Source: Clostridium tepidiprofundi DSM 19306 (GTDB lineage Bacteria > Bacillota > Clostridia > Clostridiales > Clostridiaceae). From it: a DNA stretch of 45,775 nucleotides. The DNA is taken from NCBI RefSeq assembly GCF_001594005.1, contig NZ_LTBA01000021.1, positions 1 through 45,775 on the forward strand, read 5' to 3'. The notes under the pieces were generated by a model that was not told the DNA's origin, ran no database searches, and was given only the letters and a program-made list of their open reading frames with translations. Below, piece after piece: positions 1 through 8,923 of the stretch. Positions within the stretch are counted from its first letter, which is position 1, and each line of letters starts with the position of its first letter. The translations under genes were made by a program, and so were the position numbers.

Positions 1-38
1 GCTTTAATTCCTTCTTTAAAATTATTAATTTTAGCCAT
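1..38 (-). CDS. 5' end of an unidentified gene, cut by the window edge
   Basis: The minus strand has a GGAGG ribosome site (complement of 49-53) followed by an ATG at 38. It opens a frame reading MAKINNFKEGIK that runs off the left edge. Only 12 codons are visible, so no function can be given. It is divergent from the hydrolase remnant that follows. Confidence 0.5.
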   Translation of the reverse strand, partial: MAKINNFKEGIK

Positions 39-160
39 AATAAAATTCCTCCGTCAATACTTAATGATGCAATATTGATTATAAAGGAATTTTATTTAAA
101 ATCTTATTTTCTGAATATTTATTATTTAATTTTCCATTTTATTCAATCTTAAGTTTATGA

Positions 161-883
161 CATTGGCTTGAGGGGATTTACATAAAAGGAGATCCAAAAC
201 TTAATAAAACCATTATTATTGTTCATGGAATAACGGTTGGAATACCTACATCTATTAAATATATGAGAATGTTTTTAGACAGAGGATGGAATGTTCTAAT
301 GTATAACCAAAGAAGACATGGGGCAAGTGAAGGTAAATATTCAACATATGGATATTATGAAAAATATGATTTGGATTTGTGGGTTAATTGGGTCGTTAAT
401 AGAAATGGAGAGGATGGCATTATTGGACTGCATGGGGAGTCAATGGGAGCAGCTACTGTACTTCAATATGCTGATATAAATAAATATGTGGATTTTATTA
501 TTGCAGATTGTGCATATTCAGATATGAATGAACTTATGAAATTTAGGATTAAGGAAGATATTAAATTACCAGCTTTTCCTATGTTAAAATTTGTAGAATT
601 AAAATCAAAAAGAAGAGCAAGATTTAGCTTTAAAGATGTGAGTCCTATTAATTCAATAAAGTATAATGAAATACCTGTATTATTTATTCATGGTAAAAAC
701 GATAAATTTGTGCCTACTTACATGAGTGAAAAAATGTATGAAGTAAAAAAAGGAATGAAAAGAATTTATTTAGCAGATGGTGCTGCACATGCTTGTTCAA
801 TCGAAGTGGACAAGCAAAAATATGAAGAAGTTGTTTTTGAATTTATAAATGAGGTAGAAGCTAATTTGGGTAAATCTGTTTAG
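161..883 (+). pseudogene. alpha/beta hydrolase lacking its N-terminus and start codon
   Basis: The frame encodes an alpha/beta-hydrolase fold. The nucleophile elbow is GLHGESMGAA, the acid is in FIHGKNDKFVP and the histidine is in DGAAHACS. The first in-frame ATG is at 263, but clear homologous sequence lies upstream of it, including the conserved IIIVHGIT strand whose His-Gly precedes the oxyanion loop. That upstream frame is open back to a TGA at 158-160 and contains no ATG, GTG or TTG. No ribosome site precedes 263. Family members normally have another 50-80 residues here, often with a membrane anchor. I read it as a 5'-truncated remnant; a non-standard start or a sequencing error is the alternative. 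Substrate unknown. Confidence 0.7.
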
Positions 884-1117
884 AGTTAGGTTATAATTAG
901 TCAGTATGTTAGTATAATTTGAAGTATTATTTTCTTCAACTGTTTAACAAGTTTTTAAAATGTATGAGAAAGCTTAATATTGTGCAGAATAATCGTGTGT
1001 TGTATTTAATGTGAAGTTTCCAACCTTATATATGGAAAAATTTTATAATGGAGAATATAAAGTTCACAATTAGATGAGCATAGCTTATTATACATTGATA
1101 AAAATGGGGTAGATTGT

Positions 1118-1870
1118 ATGAATAAATTAGTATTATTGAGGCATGGTGAAAGTGAATGGAATAAACAAAATAGATTTACAGGATGGACTGATGTCGATTT
1201 AACAGAGGAAGGTATAAGAGAAGCAAGACATGCAGGTGAAATATTGAATAAATATGGGTACACATTTGATGTGGCTTTTACTTCACTTTTAAAGAGAGCT
1301 ATAAGAACATTGTGGATAACACTACATGAAATGAATTTAGATTGGATACCTGTTTATAAAACATGGAGATTAAATGAAAGGCATTATGGTGCACTTCAAG
1401 GGTTGAACAAGGAAAAGACTGCTGAAAAGTATGGAAAAGAACAGGTTTATAAGTGGAGAAGGTATGTAAAGGTAAGACCTCCAGCATTAAATAGAGATGA
1501 TAAAAGGTATCCAGGATTTGAACCGAAATACAAAAATTTAGATGTATCAGATATTCCTCTTACAGAAAATCTCGATGATACTGAAAAAAGGGTTTTAGAA
1601 TTTTGGTATAAATCTATTGCACCCACTATAAAATCAGGTAAGAAAGTTATTATATCTGCACACGGAAATACACTGAGGGCTCTTGTAAAATATCTAGATG
1701 ATATTCCTGATAATGGAATTGTGAATCTGAATATTCCAACAGGGATACCCATAGTATATGAGCTAGATGATAATCTTAAGGCAATTAAGCATTATTTTTT
1801 AGGGGAAGAGGATATATTAACGCATAATGATATTCCACTAAACATCACTAAAGGCGAGCAAGTGAGATGA
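1118..1870 (+). CDS. gpmA: 2,3-bisphosphoglycerate-dependent phosphoglycerate mutase
   Basis: This cytosolic glycolytic enzyme interconverts 3- and 2-phosphoglycerate through a phosphohistidine. The 250-residue length is normal for the family. The N-terminal [10 protein letters not shown] motif holds the catalytic His9. The family signature [13 protein letters not shown], the [11 protein letters not shown] segment with the acid/base Glu, and the second histidine in [11 protein letters not shown] are all present. The usual RRSYD stretch reads [11 protein letters not shown], so the substrate lid is slightly unusual, but the following PPAL is kept. The site before ATG 1118 is weak (GGGG about 9 nt upstream). 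The gene appears monocistronic. Function is very likely as stated. Confidence 0.95.
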   Translation: MNKLVLLRHGESEWNKQNRFTGWTDVDLTEEGIREARHAGEILNKYGYTFDVAFTSLLKRAIRTLWITLHEMNLDWIPVYKTWRLNERHYGALQGLNKEKTAEKYGKEQVYKWRRYVKVRPPALNRDDKRYPGFEPKYKNLDVSDIPLTENLDDTEKRVLEFWYKSIAPTIKSGKKVIISAHGNTLRALVKYLDDIPDNGIVNLNIPTGIPIVYELDDNLKAIKHYFLGEEDILTHNDIPLNITKGEQVR

Positions 1871-1972
1871 GTTTATAACTTGTAATCAGCTTTGTTATAT
1901 GTAATAATTAATGTATAGTGATTAAAGAAAAATGTACAGTTATCGTCATAGTTTTTCTTGAACCGGTAATTG

Positions 1973-2002
1973 TTGGTTGTGGTGTGATTTAGCAGCTATA
2001 AT
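1973..2002 (+). promoter_or_regulatory. candidate promoter for the glucosaminidase gene
   Basis: A consensus -10 (TATAAT, 1997-2002) lies 73 bases before the start at 2075, with a weak -35 (TTGGTT, 1973-1978) and an 18-bp spacer. The call rests mainly on the -10 box. Confidence 0.35.
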
Positions 2003-2074
2003 GAAGATTGAGATAGCTTCATAATTGATAATTGGCGATTGAAGAGTAAATATTGGTAGGGTTGGGGGAATAGT

Positions 2075-3937
2075 ATGAGGTATAACAGTAATAAATTAAA
2101 TATAAATATGCTGGTATGTTCATTATTTACTGTATTGGCATTAATACTTATGCCAAAATGTGTTTTTGCTGATGGAACAGACTATAAATTGTTTTCTACC
2201 ATCAAGAATGTGAATTACAATAAAGTTTGGACAATAAAAATGAGCAGTAAGCTGGATGGTTCTACTGTAAATAATGATAATGTTTTAGTTAGAGATTCTC
2301 TTAAACGTAAAATTAATGTTAATGTTCATTTAGGAAGCAAAGATAGTGAAATAATAGTGGAGCCACCTAAAGATGGATATGACATTGGAGGGACATATAC
2401 TTTAGAAGTAACGAAAAATGTATTGTCTTCTAGAGGATATAGAATGCCAAATAATATTAGATTTGTTTTTACGATTGAAGATTTACCAGTAGTTGATTTT
2501 TGCAAAATAGATCATTTACCTATAATAGAAGGACATTCTTTTGGTGTATATATGAATGCCAAAACTAATAGGGATGTAAGATATAATGTATTTATTTATG
2601 ATGTACAAAGGAACACATACAAAAGCATTACAGGGGGGTATTCGGTTCCTATAAATGGAAAGATGCCTTTTTATGTAAAATATAAAGATGGATTAAAACC
2701 AGGAGTATATAAATTAAAGGCATATATAAAGAGAGCTGATGTAAAAGGAAATAAGTATGATTCTAAAACAAAAGTTTATTATGATAATCTGTATGATTTA
2801 GAATTTAGATGCAATAAGGCTAGCAAGAATTTGATTTCTATTGATGGAGGAGTTAAGTTATTAGGGAATAATTACAAGAGTATAGAGGATGGATATTCCA
2901 TTAGAATAGGGGATACGATTACTATTAGAGGTATGGACAATATTAGTGGAATGAGTGGTAATTATAAATACAAACTCCAAGCATATAACTTATCTAACAT
3001 TAAAGATATAAGAGGTTTAACAAATTATATGGACAAACCTTCATGGACGCCACAGGAAGCTGGTGAATATATTCTTGAGGTTTGGATTAAATCATATAAA
3101 GAAACTGAAAATGATACAGATACAAAAGAAAATAAAACGTCTGAGGTTACGTCTGCACGTTATGATGCTAAGGTGTTTGTGCATATTAAAGTGCGTAATG
3201 AAGAAATTCGTTATGTTAAATATGATATGACATTAAATGAGTTCATTGAAAAGCAGGGACAAAGAGGCTGGGGTGAGCAATGGGTTAATGGAGGATTTAG
3301 AAAAGCTAATAGAACATTAGTTGAGTATTATATTAATCCTAAAAATTTTATAAATGATGAATATGGTAAATATCAATTTCTTAAATTGAATTATGTTGCA
3401 GGGCTTACAGTAGATGATTTGAATATGTTTTTAGAAGGACAAGGTGTACTTGAAGGAAAAGGAGCAGCGTTTTTAGAGGCAGCTAAAAAGAATAATGTTA
3501 ATCCTGCATATTTAATAGCACATGCTATTTTGGAAACAGGTGGTGGAAAATCGAAATTAGCAAAAGGAGTTTTGGTATCATCTGTAGATGGCAAACCTGT
3601 AAAACCTAGAGTTACATACAATATGTATGGTATTAAGGCATATGATAGCAATCCAATAAAATATGCTTCAGAATATGCATACAAACAAGGTTGGTTTACT
3701 CCAGAAAAGGCAATCATAGGTGGACAAACCTATATTGCAAAGAATTATATTAATAATAAAAAATTAAAACAAGATACTTTATATAAAATAAGATGGAGTC
3801 CTAATGATATTACTCATGAGTATGCGACAGATGTTAGATGGGCTTATAAACAAATAAAGTATTTAAAGGAATTGTTGGATAAATCTAAAAGGGCATTTTT
3901 AATTTTTGAAATTCCAGTGTTTAAAAAAGATAATTGA
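2075..3937 (+). CDS. secreted beta-N-acetylglucosaminidase (GH73-like) with N-terminal repeat domains
   Basis: A 620-residue exported wall hydrolase. Residues 1-32 are a signal peptide (basic start, hydrophobic core, cleavage near CVFA-DG). About 35-370 is beta-rich, with a Y_Y_Y (triple tyrosine)-like module (YKYKLQAYNL, then WTPQEAGEYILEVW). Residues 440-600 are a glucosaminidase domain: FLEAAKKNNVNPAYLIAHAI, then LETGGGKSKL with the likely catalytic Glu487, and YNMYGIKAYD. Such domains cleave GlcNAc-MurNAc bonds in peptidoglycan. The first half resembles the surface protein at 5471, which suggests a shared wall or surface target. The start has a GGGGGAA site. It is probably an autolysin used in growth, separation or germination; the role is inferred. 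Confidence 0.85.
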   Translation: MRYNSNKLNINMLVCSLFTVLALILMPKCVFADGTDYKLFSTIKNVNYNKVWTIKMSSKLDGSTVNNDNVLVRDSLKRKINVNVHLGSKDSEIIVEPPKDGYDIGGTYTLEVTKNVLSSRGYRMPNNIRFVFTIEDLPVVDFCKIDHLPIIEGHSFGVYMNAKTNRDVRYNVFIYDVQRNTYKSITGGYSVPINGKMPFYVKYKDGLKPGVYKLKAYIKRADVKGNKYDSKTKVYYDNLYDLEFRCNKASKNLISIDGGVKLLGNNYKSIEDGYSIRIGDTITIRGMDNISGMSGNYKYKLQAYNLSNIKDIRGLTNYMDKPSWTPQEAGEYILEVWIKSYKETENDTDTKENKTSEVTSARYDAKVFVHIKVRNEEIRYVKYDMTLNEFIEKQGQRGWGEQWVNGGFRKANRTLVEYYINPKNFINDEYGKYQFLKLNYVAGLTVDDLNMFLEGQGVLEGKGAAFLEAAKKNNVNPAYLIAHAILETGGGKSKLAKGVLVSSVDGKPVKPRVTYNMYGIKAYDSNPIKYASEYAYKQGWFTPEKAIIGGQTYIAKNYINNKKLKQDTLYKIRWSPNDITHEYATDVRWAYKQIKYLKELLDKSKRAFLIFEIPVFKKDN

Positions 3938-3975
3938 ATATTATATACAAATAATGGTAGTGGATAAATGATGGA

Positions 3976-4557
3976 TTATATTTCACCACTACCATTATTA
4001 TTTATTAAAACAGTATAGTTAAGCTTATTTGCATATTTTTTAAAAGCAGATAAATCTAAGTTATAATTATCGTAATTATTGCTTATATAAAGAATGATTT
4101 TCTTATTGCTTTTAATAAATTTATCATTCAGATAATTTAGTTTTATGCATTTATCAAAGAGGGATATCAATCCATCATTTATAAGCTTATGCTTTAGCTT
4201 TAAATCTGCAATAACTTTTTTACCCTTTGAATTAATGCCTTCAACACCAATGATTTTATTTTTATAATTTATTTTTAATGTGACAACCACATTCATTTTG
4301 CATACAACGGTAAGCTTTGGAGAATAATAGGTGTAGAGAGCATATGATGTTATAATAGATGCAATGCAGATAAGAACAAATAAGAATTTTACAATTCTAT
4401 TGATGGTAGTTTTAGATTCTTGGTAAATTTCACTTGAATATATTTCATTTTTTTTAGGCGTGTTTTCATTGCGTTTTAAAATTATAAATTCATTATTTTC
4501 AGTTACAACGTATACCTTATTTTCATCAAAATTCAACACTTTTCCACGTACAATCAT
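3976..4557 (-). CDS. RsgI-like membrane protein (anti-sigma-I N-terminal domain)
   Basis: The first 50 residues (MIVRGKVLNFDENKVYVVTE and on to KKNEIYSSEIY) look like the RsgI N-terminal domain, which binds the alternative sigma factor SigI on the cytoplasmic side. One membrane segment follows (about 57-80, FLFVLICIASIITSYALYTY), then an outside region of about 110 residues that fits an RsgI beta/alpha module. I chose ATG 4557 because an AGGTG site (complement of 4565-4569) lies just upstream; the GTG at 4566 overlaps that site. No sigI gene is beside it. It sits convergently between wall-hydrolase genes, so it may sense the surface and control a distant sigma factor. The domain call is from pattern alone. 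Confidence 0.65.
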   Translation of the reverse strand: MIVRGKVLNFDENKVYVVTENNEFIILKRNENTPKKNEIYSSEIYQESKTTINRIVKFLFVLICIASIITSYALYTYYSPKLTVVCKMNVVVTLKINYKNKIIGVEGINSKGKKVIADLKLKHKLINDGLISLFDKCIKLNYLNDKFIKSNKKIILYISNNYDNYNLDLSAFKKYANKLNYTVLINNNGSGEI

Positions 4558-4631
4558 TTTAATCACCTAGCAAATTTGAATTTAGTTATTTTTTAAATAC
4601 ATAATTATATTATAGCATAGAAATTAATATT

Positions 4632-4719
4632 AAGGCATTTGAAAGAAAATATTTGAAGGAGAATAATAAATCAAATGCATGTTGCATATTTGACTTGTTA
4701 TTTTTTCGAAGATGCCTAA
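4632..4719 (-). repeat. MITE-like palindromic element with terminal inverted repeats
   Basis: The left end reads AAGGCATTTGAAAGAAAATA and the right end, on the opposite strand, TTAGGCATCTTCGAAAAAAT. The inside is also near-palindromic (AAATCAAATGCA / TGCATATTTGACTT), so the whole can fold into one hairpin. Related ends occur at 13079 and 35178. The stop codon of the neighbouring minus-strand gene (4716-4718) lies inside one end, so the element may have supplied that stop and may also terminate transcription. Confidence 0.6.
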
Positions 4720-5246
4720 TTTCTTTTAAATGATTGCATTAATATATTTTTAGTCATTTCATGAATCTTACTATCTTCAAAAGCGAAACCAATTACAGGT
4801 TCTTTTAATTCAAAAATGTAATCATTGTATTGAAAAAAATACGAGTTATAGCTAAGAGATGATGCAGCATAAAAATAATTTTCTCCATATAAATTTTTGC
4901 TTCTTTTAAGTACAGTAAATTTATTGATTTTAAGATAACTCTTGAAATTGTCTTTTTTTAGTATGTTTATATAGCAACAGGTATATTTACTATTCAGTAT
5001 TCCTGGAGAAGCAATAGGAATTATGAATTGTTTAATTATATAATTGTTGAATAATGAATTTTTGGCTATAGGATAACTTTTTTGGTGGATAATATTAAAA
5101 TTGAATTCTTTATCGCAGTAGCATGTCCAGTTACTTTTATCGATTGCACATGCTGATTTGTACAATTTAAATAAAATTACACATGAAAAGGTTATAATAA
5201 CGAATGTCAGTATTAGTAATATAAATTTACGAATAATAATCCTCAT
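4716..5246 (-). CDS. membrane-anchored protein of unknown function
   Basis: A 176-residue protein with one N-terminal membrane segment (about 6-30, KFILLILTFVIITFSCVILF) and an outside domain with several cysteines (WTCYCDKE, YTCCYINIL) and aromatic beta-strands. I do not recognise the family. ATG 5246 was chosen because GGAG (complement of 5254-5257) lies 7 nt upstream; an earlier in-frame ATG has no site. It is on the same strand as the RsgI-like gene downstream, separated by a MITE-like repeat, and diverges from the transglutaminase gene. A surface or envelope role is a guess from topology. Confidence 0.6.
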   Translation of the reverse strand: MRIIIRKFILLILTFVIITFSCVILFKLYKSACAIDKSNWTCYCDKEFNFNIIHQKSYPIAKNSLFNNYIIKQFIIPIASPGILNSKYTCCYINILKKDNFKSYLKINKFTVLKRSKNLYGENYFYAASSLSYNSYFFQYNDYIFELKEPVIGFAFEDSKIHEMTKNILMQSFKRN

Positions 5247-5352
5247 AATTTCACTCCATAATATTGTATTTATCATATATTTTAACCAATTTGTATTTTT
5301 ATATAATATATATATAAATAATTTTAGATTTTTTCTTGAAAATGGTGTATAA

Positions 5353-5400
5353 TCTATATGTCAGTCTATATGTCAGTTTATATATTAGTCTATATTTAAG
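5353..5400 (+). repeat. four tandem 12-bp repeats upstream of the transglutaminase gene
   Basis: Units are TCTATATGTCAG (5353-5364), TCTATATGTCAG (5365-5376), TTTATATATTAG (5377-5388) and TCTATATTTAAG (5389-5400). They begin just after a TATAAT (5348-5353), so they would lie in the leader or overlap the promoter of the gene at 5471. They could be an operator array or a length-variable tract. Confidence 0.6.
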
Positions 5401-5470
5401 TAATTTAATTTAAGTTTAAGCTTAATATATACTAATTTGATTATAAGTATAAGTGTAAGGTGGTAATTCC

Positions 5471-8095
5471 ATGAAATTCAATATCAAGAAAATATTTATG
5501 TTTCTTGGTGTGCTTTTAGGATTGGTTATTTCCATGAATTTATATTCTGTGGAAACTGCAGAGTGTAACGTAAGAATTGTTATGGGTGGAGTCGATCATT
5601 ATCCCTTACTTAAAGGAGATAAGAGGGTTTTTTATATAAGTTCTAAGGGAGCCGATAGAGTCCAATATAGAGTTTTTTTATTGAATAATTTAGATCAAAA
5701 AATTAAAGAATTGACTAATGGATATACCAAATTTATGAATTCTTATGAACCTTATAAGATTGTATTAGATGGAAATTTTGATGTAGGTATCTATAAACTT
5801 AAAATATGGATAAGAAAAGAACATTCTACATCTGAGTATGATTACGAGCATATTTCTAATTTGAATTGTATTGAAAAAAATAATGCATTACCAAGTTTAG
5901 ATGGTAATATGAATATTCAAAGAGACTCTTTTCAAGTTGGAGATGGAATTAAAATATTTGGTATTGAAGGGAGCAAAAATAAAAAAATTCAGTATAAATA
6001 TAAACTTCATGTATATGATATTAAGGAGGATAAATGGATTGTAGATAGTAAAGAATACAGAAATAATATTGTATGGGTTCCTAAACATGAAGGGAAGTAT
6101 ATATTGGATTTGTGGGTGATTTCAGATACTTCGAATAATTGGGAAAAAGTTAATAAAAATCCTAATGCTAAAGTATATGACGGATGGAAAGTAAAGGAAA
6201 TAACAGTAAAAAGAAAACCCGAAATAAATTTTGTGGGGTTTGAACACTATCCTATTTTTACGAGTGGAAATAACAAATTTTATATAACATCAAAATATGC
6301 TGAGAAGGTTCAGTACAGGGCTTGGCTGAAAGATGATAATCATGCATTTGATATTACTAATGGATATAGCTACCTTGTTGATTCTGATGAACCATTTCAG
6401 GTTGATATGCCAAGAAACTTAAAAGAAGGAACATATAAGCTTTGGATTTTAGTCAGAAAAGAAAAATCATATAATGTATATGATAATTATTATGTGTGCA
6501 ATGTTAATGTGGTGAAATCTACAAAACATAATAAATTAATAAATATTGAGAATGGTATGAACATTAAAAAGCATACCTATTCTGTTGGAGAAAAGATAAT
6601 AATTAATGGTATAGAAGGATTATCGGATGATAAAGAAACAAATTATAAATACAAATTGCATATTTACGATATTAAATCAAGGAAGTGGTATGTAGATAAG
6701 GGAGAGTATAAGAATGAAGTAGAATGGATACCTAAAAAAGCTGGAAATTATATGCTTGATTTATGGGTTATATCTACAAATTCACAGCATTGGTATGAAG
6801 TGAAGAATGATTCTAGTAGATTGTTGTATGATGCGTGGAAGTTACAACCAATAAAAGTTATAAACAATGATGATGAACATAGTAACGAAGATAAAGATAT
6901 ACATAATTCGGATGATAATACTACAAGTAGTGATAAAGACAAATCAGATGATACTAGTAGTGAATCTAAAGAAAATGCCCAAAATAACAAAGATAACACA
7001 AACAACGCAGGAAACAAAGATGATACAGGGAGCAAGGATAGTACAGGAAACAAAGACAACAAAGGTAATACTGATAACACAGAAAATGAAGATGACACAG
7101 ATACCAAAGACAATATAGATAATAAAAATAACGAAGATAATAAAGATTCCAAGAAAGATGATGAAAAAACAGAATATTATACTATAGTGAATAATATTCA
7201 AGAGCTGTATATAGCTGTGGAGAAGGGCTATGAGCTTATAATAAATGATTCAAAATCAAAGGTGTTGTATGAAAAAGCACAGAGCATTGTTTCAGAAATC
7301 ATTACGCCTGATATGTCAGATTTGGAAAAGGAAATAGCTATTCACAATTATATTATCAGAAATGTAAAGTATGATTATGAGAATTATTTGAAAGGAACTG
7401 TTACCAAAGATTCATATAATGCGTATGGAGCGTTAGTTGATGGTACAGCAGTTTGTCAAGGATATGCTGAATCTATGAAGTTTCTTCTGAATATGGTGGA
7501 TATAGAATGCAAACTAGTATTTGGTAAAACGTATGAAGAACATGCTTGGTGTCTTGTAAAGATTGATGGCAACTATTATCATGTTGATATTACATGGGAT
7601 GACTCTATTAATGATGAAGATAGTGTAAGTTATTCGTATTTTAATATGTCTGATGATGAACTTGTGAAAAATCATAGCTGGGATAGGGGTAAATATCCGG
7701 AAGCAATAAGCGATAAATATCAATATATGCATCATATGCGTTTTGCTATTATTGACGATGGGTGGTTTTATTATAGTGATGAGTTAGATGGTAAGAAGTT
7801 GTATAAGATAAAAATTGACGGAACTAACAAGGTGAAACTGACTAATGCTACTTCTTTGTATATAGATACGGATAATGATTATGTATATTATAGCAATTAT
7901 TCTCATGGAGGATATTTATTCAAAGTTAGAAAAGACGGAATAGGGAATATAATGTTAAACGAGGAATGGTCAAAAAATCTTCAAGTTAATGGTGACTGGA
8001 TCTATTATGTAAGAGGCGATGGAAATGAATGCTACAAGATAAGGAAAAATGGTGCTGAGCGACAATTAGTTGAAAAAGAAAAGAATTCAAAATAA
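5471..8095 (+). CDS. secreted transglutaminase-like surface protein with two Y_Y_Y-type repeats
   Basis: An 874-residue exported protein. A signal peptide covers about 1-30. Two copies of a roughly 215-residue beta unit follow: HYPLLKGDKRVFYISSKGAD near residue 42 is matched by HYPIFTSGNNKFYITSKYAE near 258, and each ends in a triple-tyrosine-like module (YKYKLHVYDI ... LDLWVIS). Residues 467-563 are a low-complexity linker rich in Asp, Asn, Lys, Thr and Ser. A transglutaminase-like domain (about 570-745) has Cys662 in GTAVCQGYAE, His691 in EEHAWCLV and Asp706 in HVDITWDD, the papain-like triad, so it is probably active as a protease or cross-linker. The C-terminus (750-874) has YY(S)-and-KIDG repeats like DUF5050 propellers. 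The start has a GGTGG site. Likely role: wall or surface protein processing. Confidence 0.8.
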   Translation: MKFNIKKIFMFLGVLLGLVISMNLYSVETAECNVRIVMGGVDHYPLLKGDKRVFYISSKGADRVQYRVFLLNNLDQKIKELTNGYTKFMNSYEPYKIVLDGNFDVGIYKLKIWIRKEHSTSEYDYEHISNLNCIEKNNALPSLDGNMNIQRDSFQVGDGIKIFGIEGSKNKKIQYKYKLHVYDIKEDKWIVDSKEYRNNIVWVPKHEGKYILDLWVISDTSNNWEKVNKNPNAKVYDGWKVKEITVKRKPEINFVGFEHYPIFTSGNNKFYITSKYAEKVQYRAWLKDDNHAFDITNGYSYLVDSDEPFQVDMPRNLKEGTYKLWILVRKEKSYNVYDNYYVCNVNVVKSTKHNKLINIENGMNIKKHTYSVGEKIIINGIEGLSDDKETNYKYKLHIYDIKSRKWYVDKGEYKNEVEWIPKKAGNYMLDLWVISTNSQHWYEVKNDSSRLLYDAWKLQPIKVINNDDEHSNEDKDIHNSDDNTTSSDKDKSDDTSSESKENAQNNKDNTNNAGNKDDTGSKDSTGNKDNKGNTDNTENEDDTDTKDNIDNKNNEDNKDSKKDDEKTEYYTIVNNIQELYIAVEKGYELIINDSKSKVLYEKAQSIVSEIITPDMSDLEKEIAIHNYIIRNVKYDYENYLKGTVTKDSYNAYGALVDGTAVCQGYAESMKFLLNMVDIECKLVFGKTYEEHAWCLVKIDGNYYHVDITWDDSINDEDSVSYSYFNMSDDELVKNHSWDRGKYPEAISDKYQYMHHMRFAIIDDGWFYYSDELDGKKLYKIKIDGTNKVKLTNATSLYIDTDNDYVYYSNYSHGGYLFKVRKDGIGNIMLNEEWSKNLQVNGDWIYYVRGDGNECYKIRKNGAERQLVEKEKNSK

Positions 8096-8105
8096 TATTT
8101 AGCTT

Positions 8106-8150
8106 AAAATGAATTGTTCTAGAATAGCTTTTTAGAGCAATTCATTTTAG
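8106..8150 (+). terminator. hairpin terminator after the transglutaminase gene
   Basis: AATGAATTGTTCT (8108-8120) pairs with AGAGCAATTCATT (8134-8146) with one wobble, extended by AA/TT on the outside and followed by TTT. It lies 10 bases after the stop and just before the next ribosome site. Read-through could still serve the next gene. Confidence 0.65.
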
Positions 8151-8170
8151 TATCAAAGAGGAATAAAATT

Positions 8171-8923
8171 ATGAGAATTTTTGATGGTTTTAGTTCTATC
8201 ATTCAAACATTAAAAGTATATATTTCAAAATTTAAGAAGTGCTTAAAGATTTCAAAAAAATCACTTCTTTACATGTCTGTTTTTATATTTATGAGTACAT
8301 TTCTGATATCATTATTAATTTTTGAAAATGAAGACTATAAGAGTGACAATTATGTTGTGAAATGTAATGCAGTGAAAAAAGCGACATATATTCCAAAACA
8401 AAGCGAATATGAGGAATATTATGAAGGATATATATCTGTTAATGTTAATATGAGAAAACATCCCTGGTTTCCAGAAAATTTCAATTACCATTATGTAAAT
8501 GAGGAGAAACTATTAAAGTTTTTAGAAAAGAGAGATTCAAAATTAGCAGAAGAACCTTACTTTTCAACTATAATTTGTGTTTCAAAACAATTTAACATTA
8601 ATCCTTTGCTTTTATTTGCTATTGCAGGTCAGGAACAAGGATTTGTACCAAAAAGCAATAAATTTGCAAATAAAATTGCAAACAATCCTTTTAATGTATT
8701 CAGTAGTTGGCAAGAATATAATACAAATATATACGATTCAACTATAATTGCAGCTAAAACGATAATTAATTTGTCTAAGGATAAACCTGATGATGTGGAG
8801 CTTTTGGAGTGGATTAATAAAAAATATGCTGAAGATAAGAATTGGAGCAAGGGTGTTAAAATGATATTTGATGAATTGAATAAATATGTTTCTGTAAAAC
8901 ATTTTAGAGGGGGAAGTATATGA
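8171..8923 (+). CDS. membrane-anchored glucosaminidase/lysozyme-like protein
   Basis: A 250-residue protein with a cytoplasmic N-terminus of about 35 residues, one membrane segment (about 36-55, LLYMSVFIFMSTFLISLLIF) and an outside catalytic-type domain from about 120. FNINPLLLFAIAGQEQGF has a Glu at 155 where glucosaminidase and lysozyme-like folds carry the catalytic acid, followed by NNPFNVFSSWQ, like the NPFNxF motif of these enzymes. It probably cleaves peptidoglycan near the membrane. A GAGGAA site precedes ATG 8171. Its last 4 bases overlap the CPBP protease start (ATGA), so the two are translationally coupled. Confidence 0.7.
   Translation: MRIFDGFSSIIQTLKVYISKFKKCLKISKKSLLYMSVFIFMSTFLISLLIFENEDYKSDNYVVKCNAVKKATYIPKQSEYEEYYEGYISVNVNMRKHPWFPENFNYHYVNEEKLLKFLEKRDSKLAEEPYFSTIICVSKQFNINPLLLFAIAGQEQGFVPKSNKFANKIANNPFNVFSSWQEYNTNIYDSTIIAAKTIINLSKDKPDDVELLEWINKKYAEDKNWSKGVKMIFDELNKYVSVKHFRGGSI

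Noticed and set aside
5353-5400. CRISPR-like array
   Set aside because: Units are 12 bp, directly adjacent, with no spacers.
6748-7201. Long open frames in other phases and on the minus strand within the transglutaminase gene
   Set aside because: They arise from the low-complexity Asp/Asn/Lys/Thr linker; composition is repetitive, with no ribosome sites.
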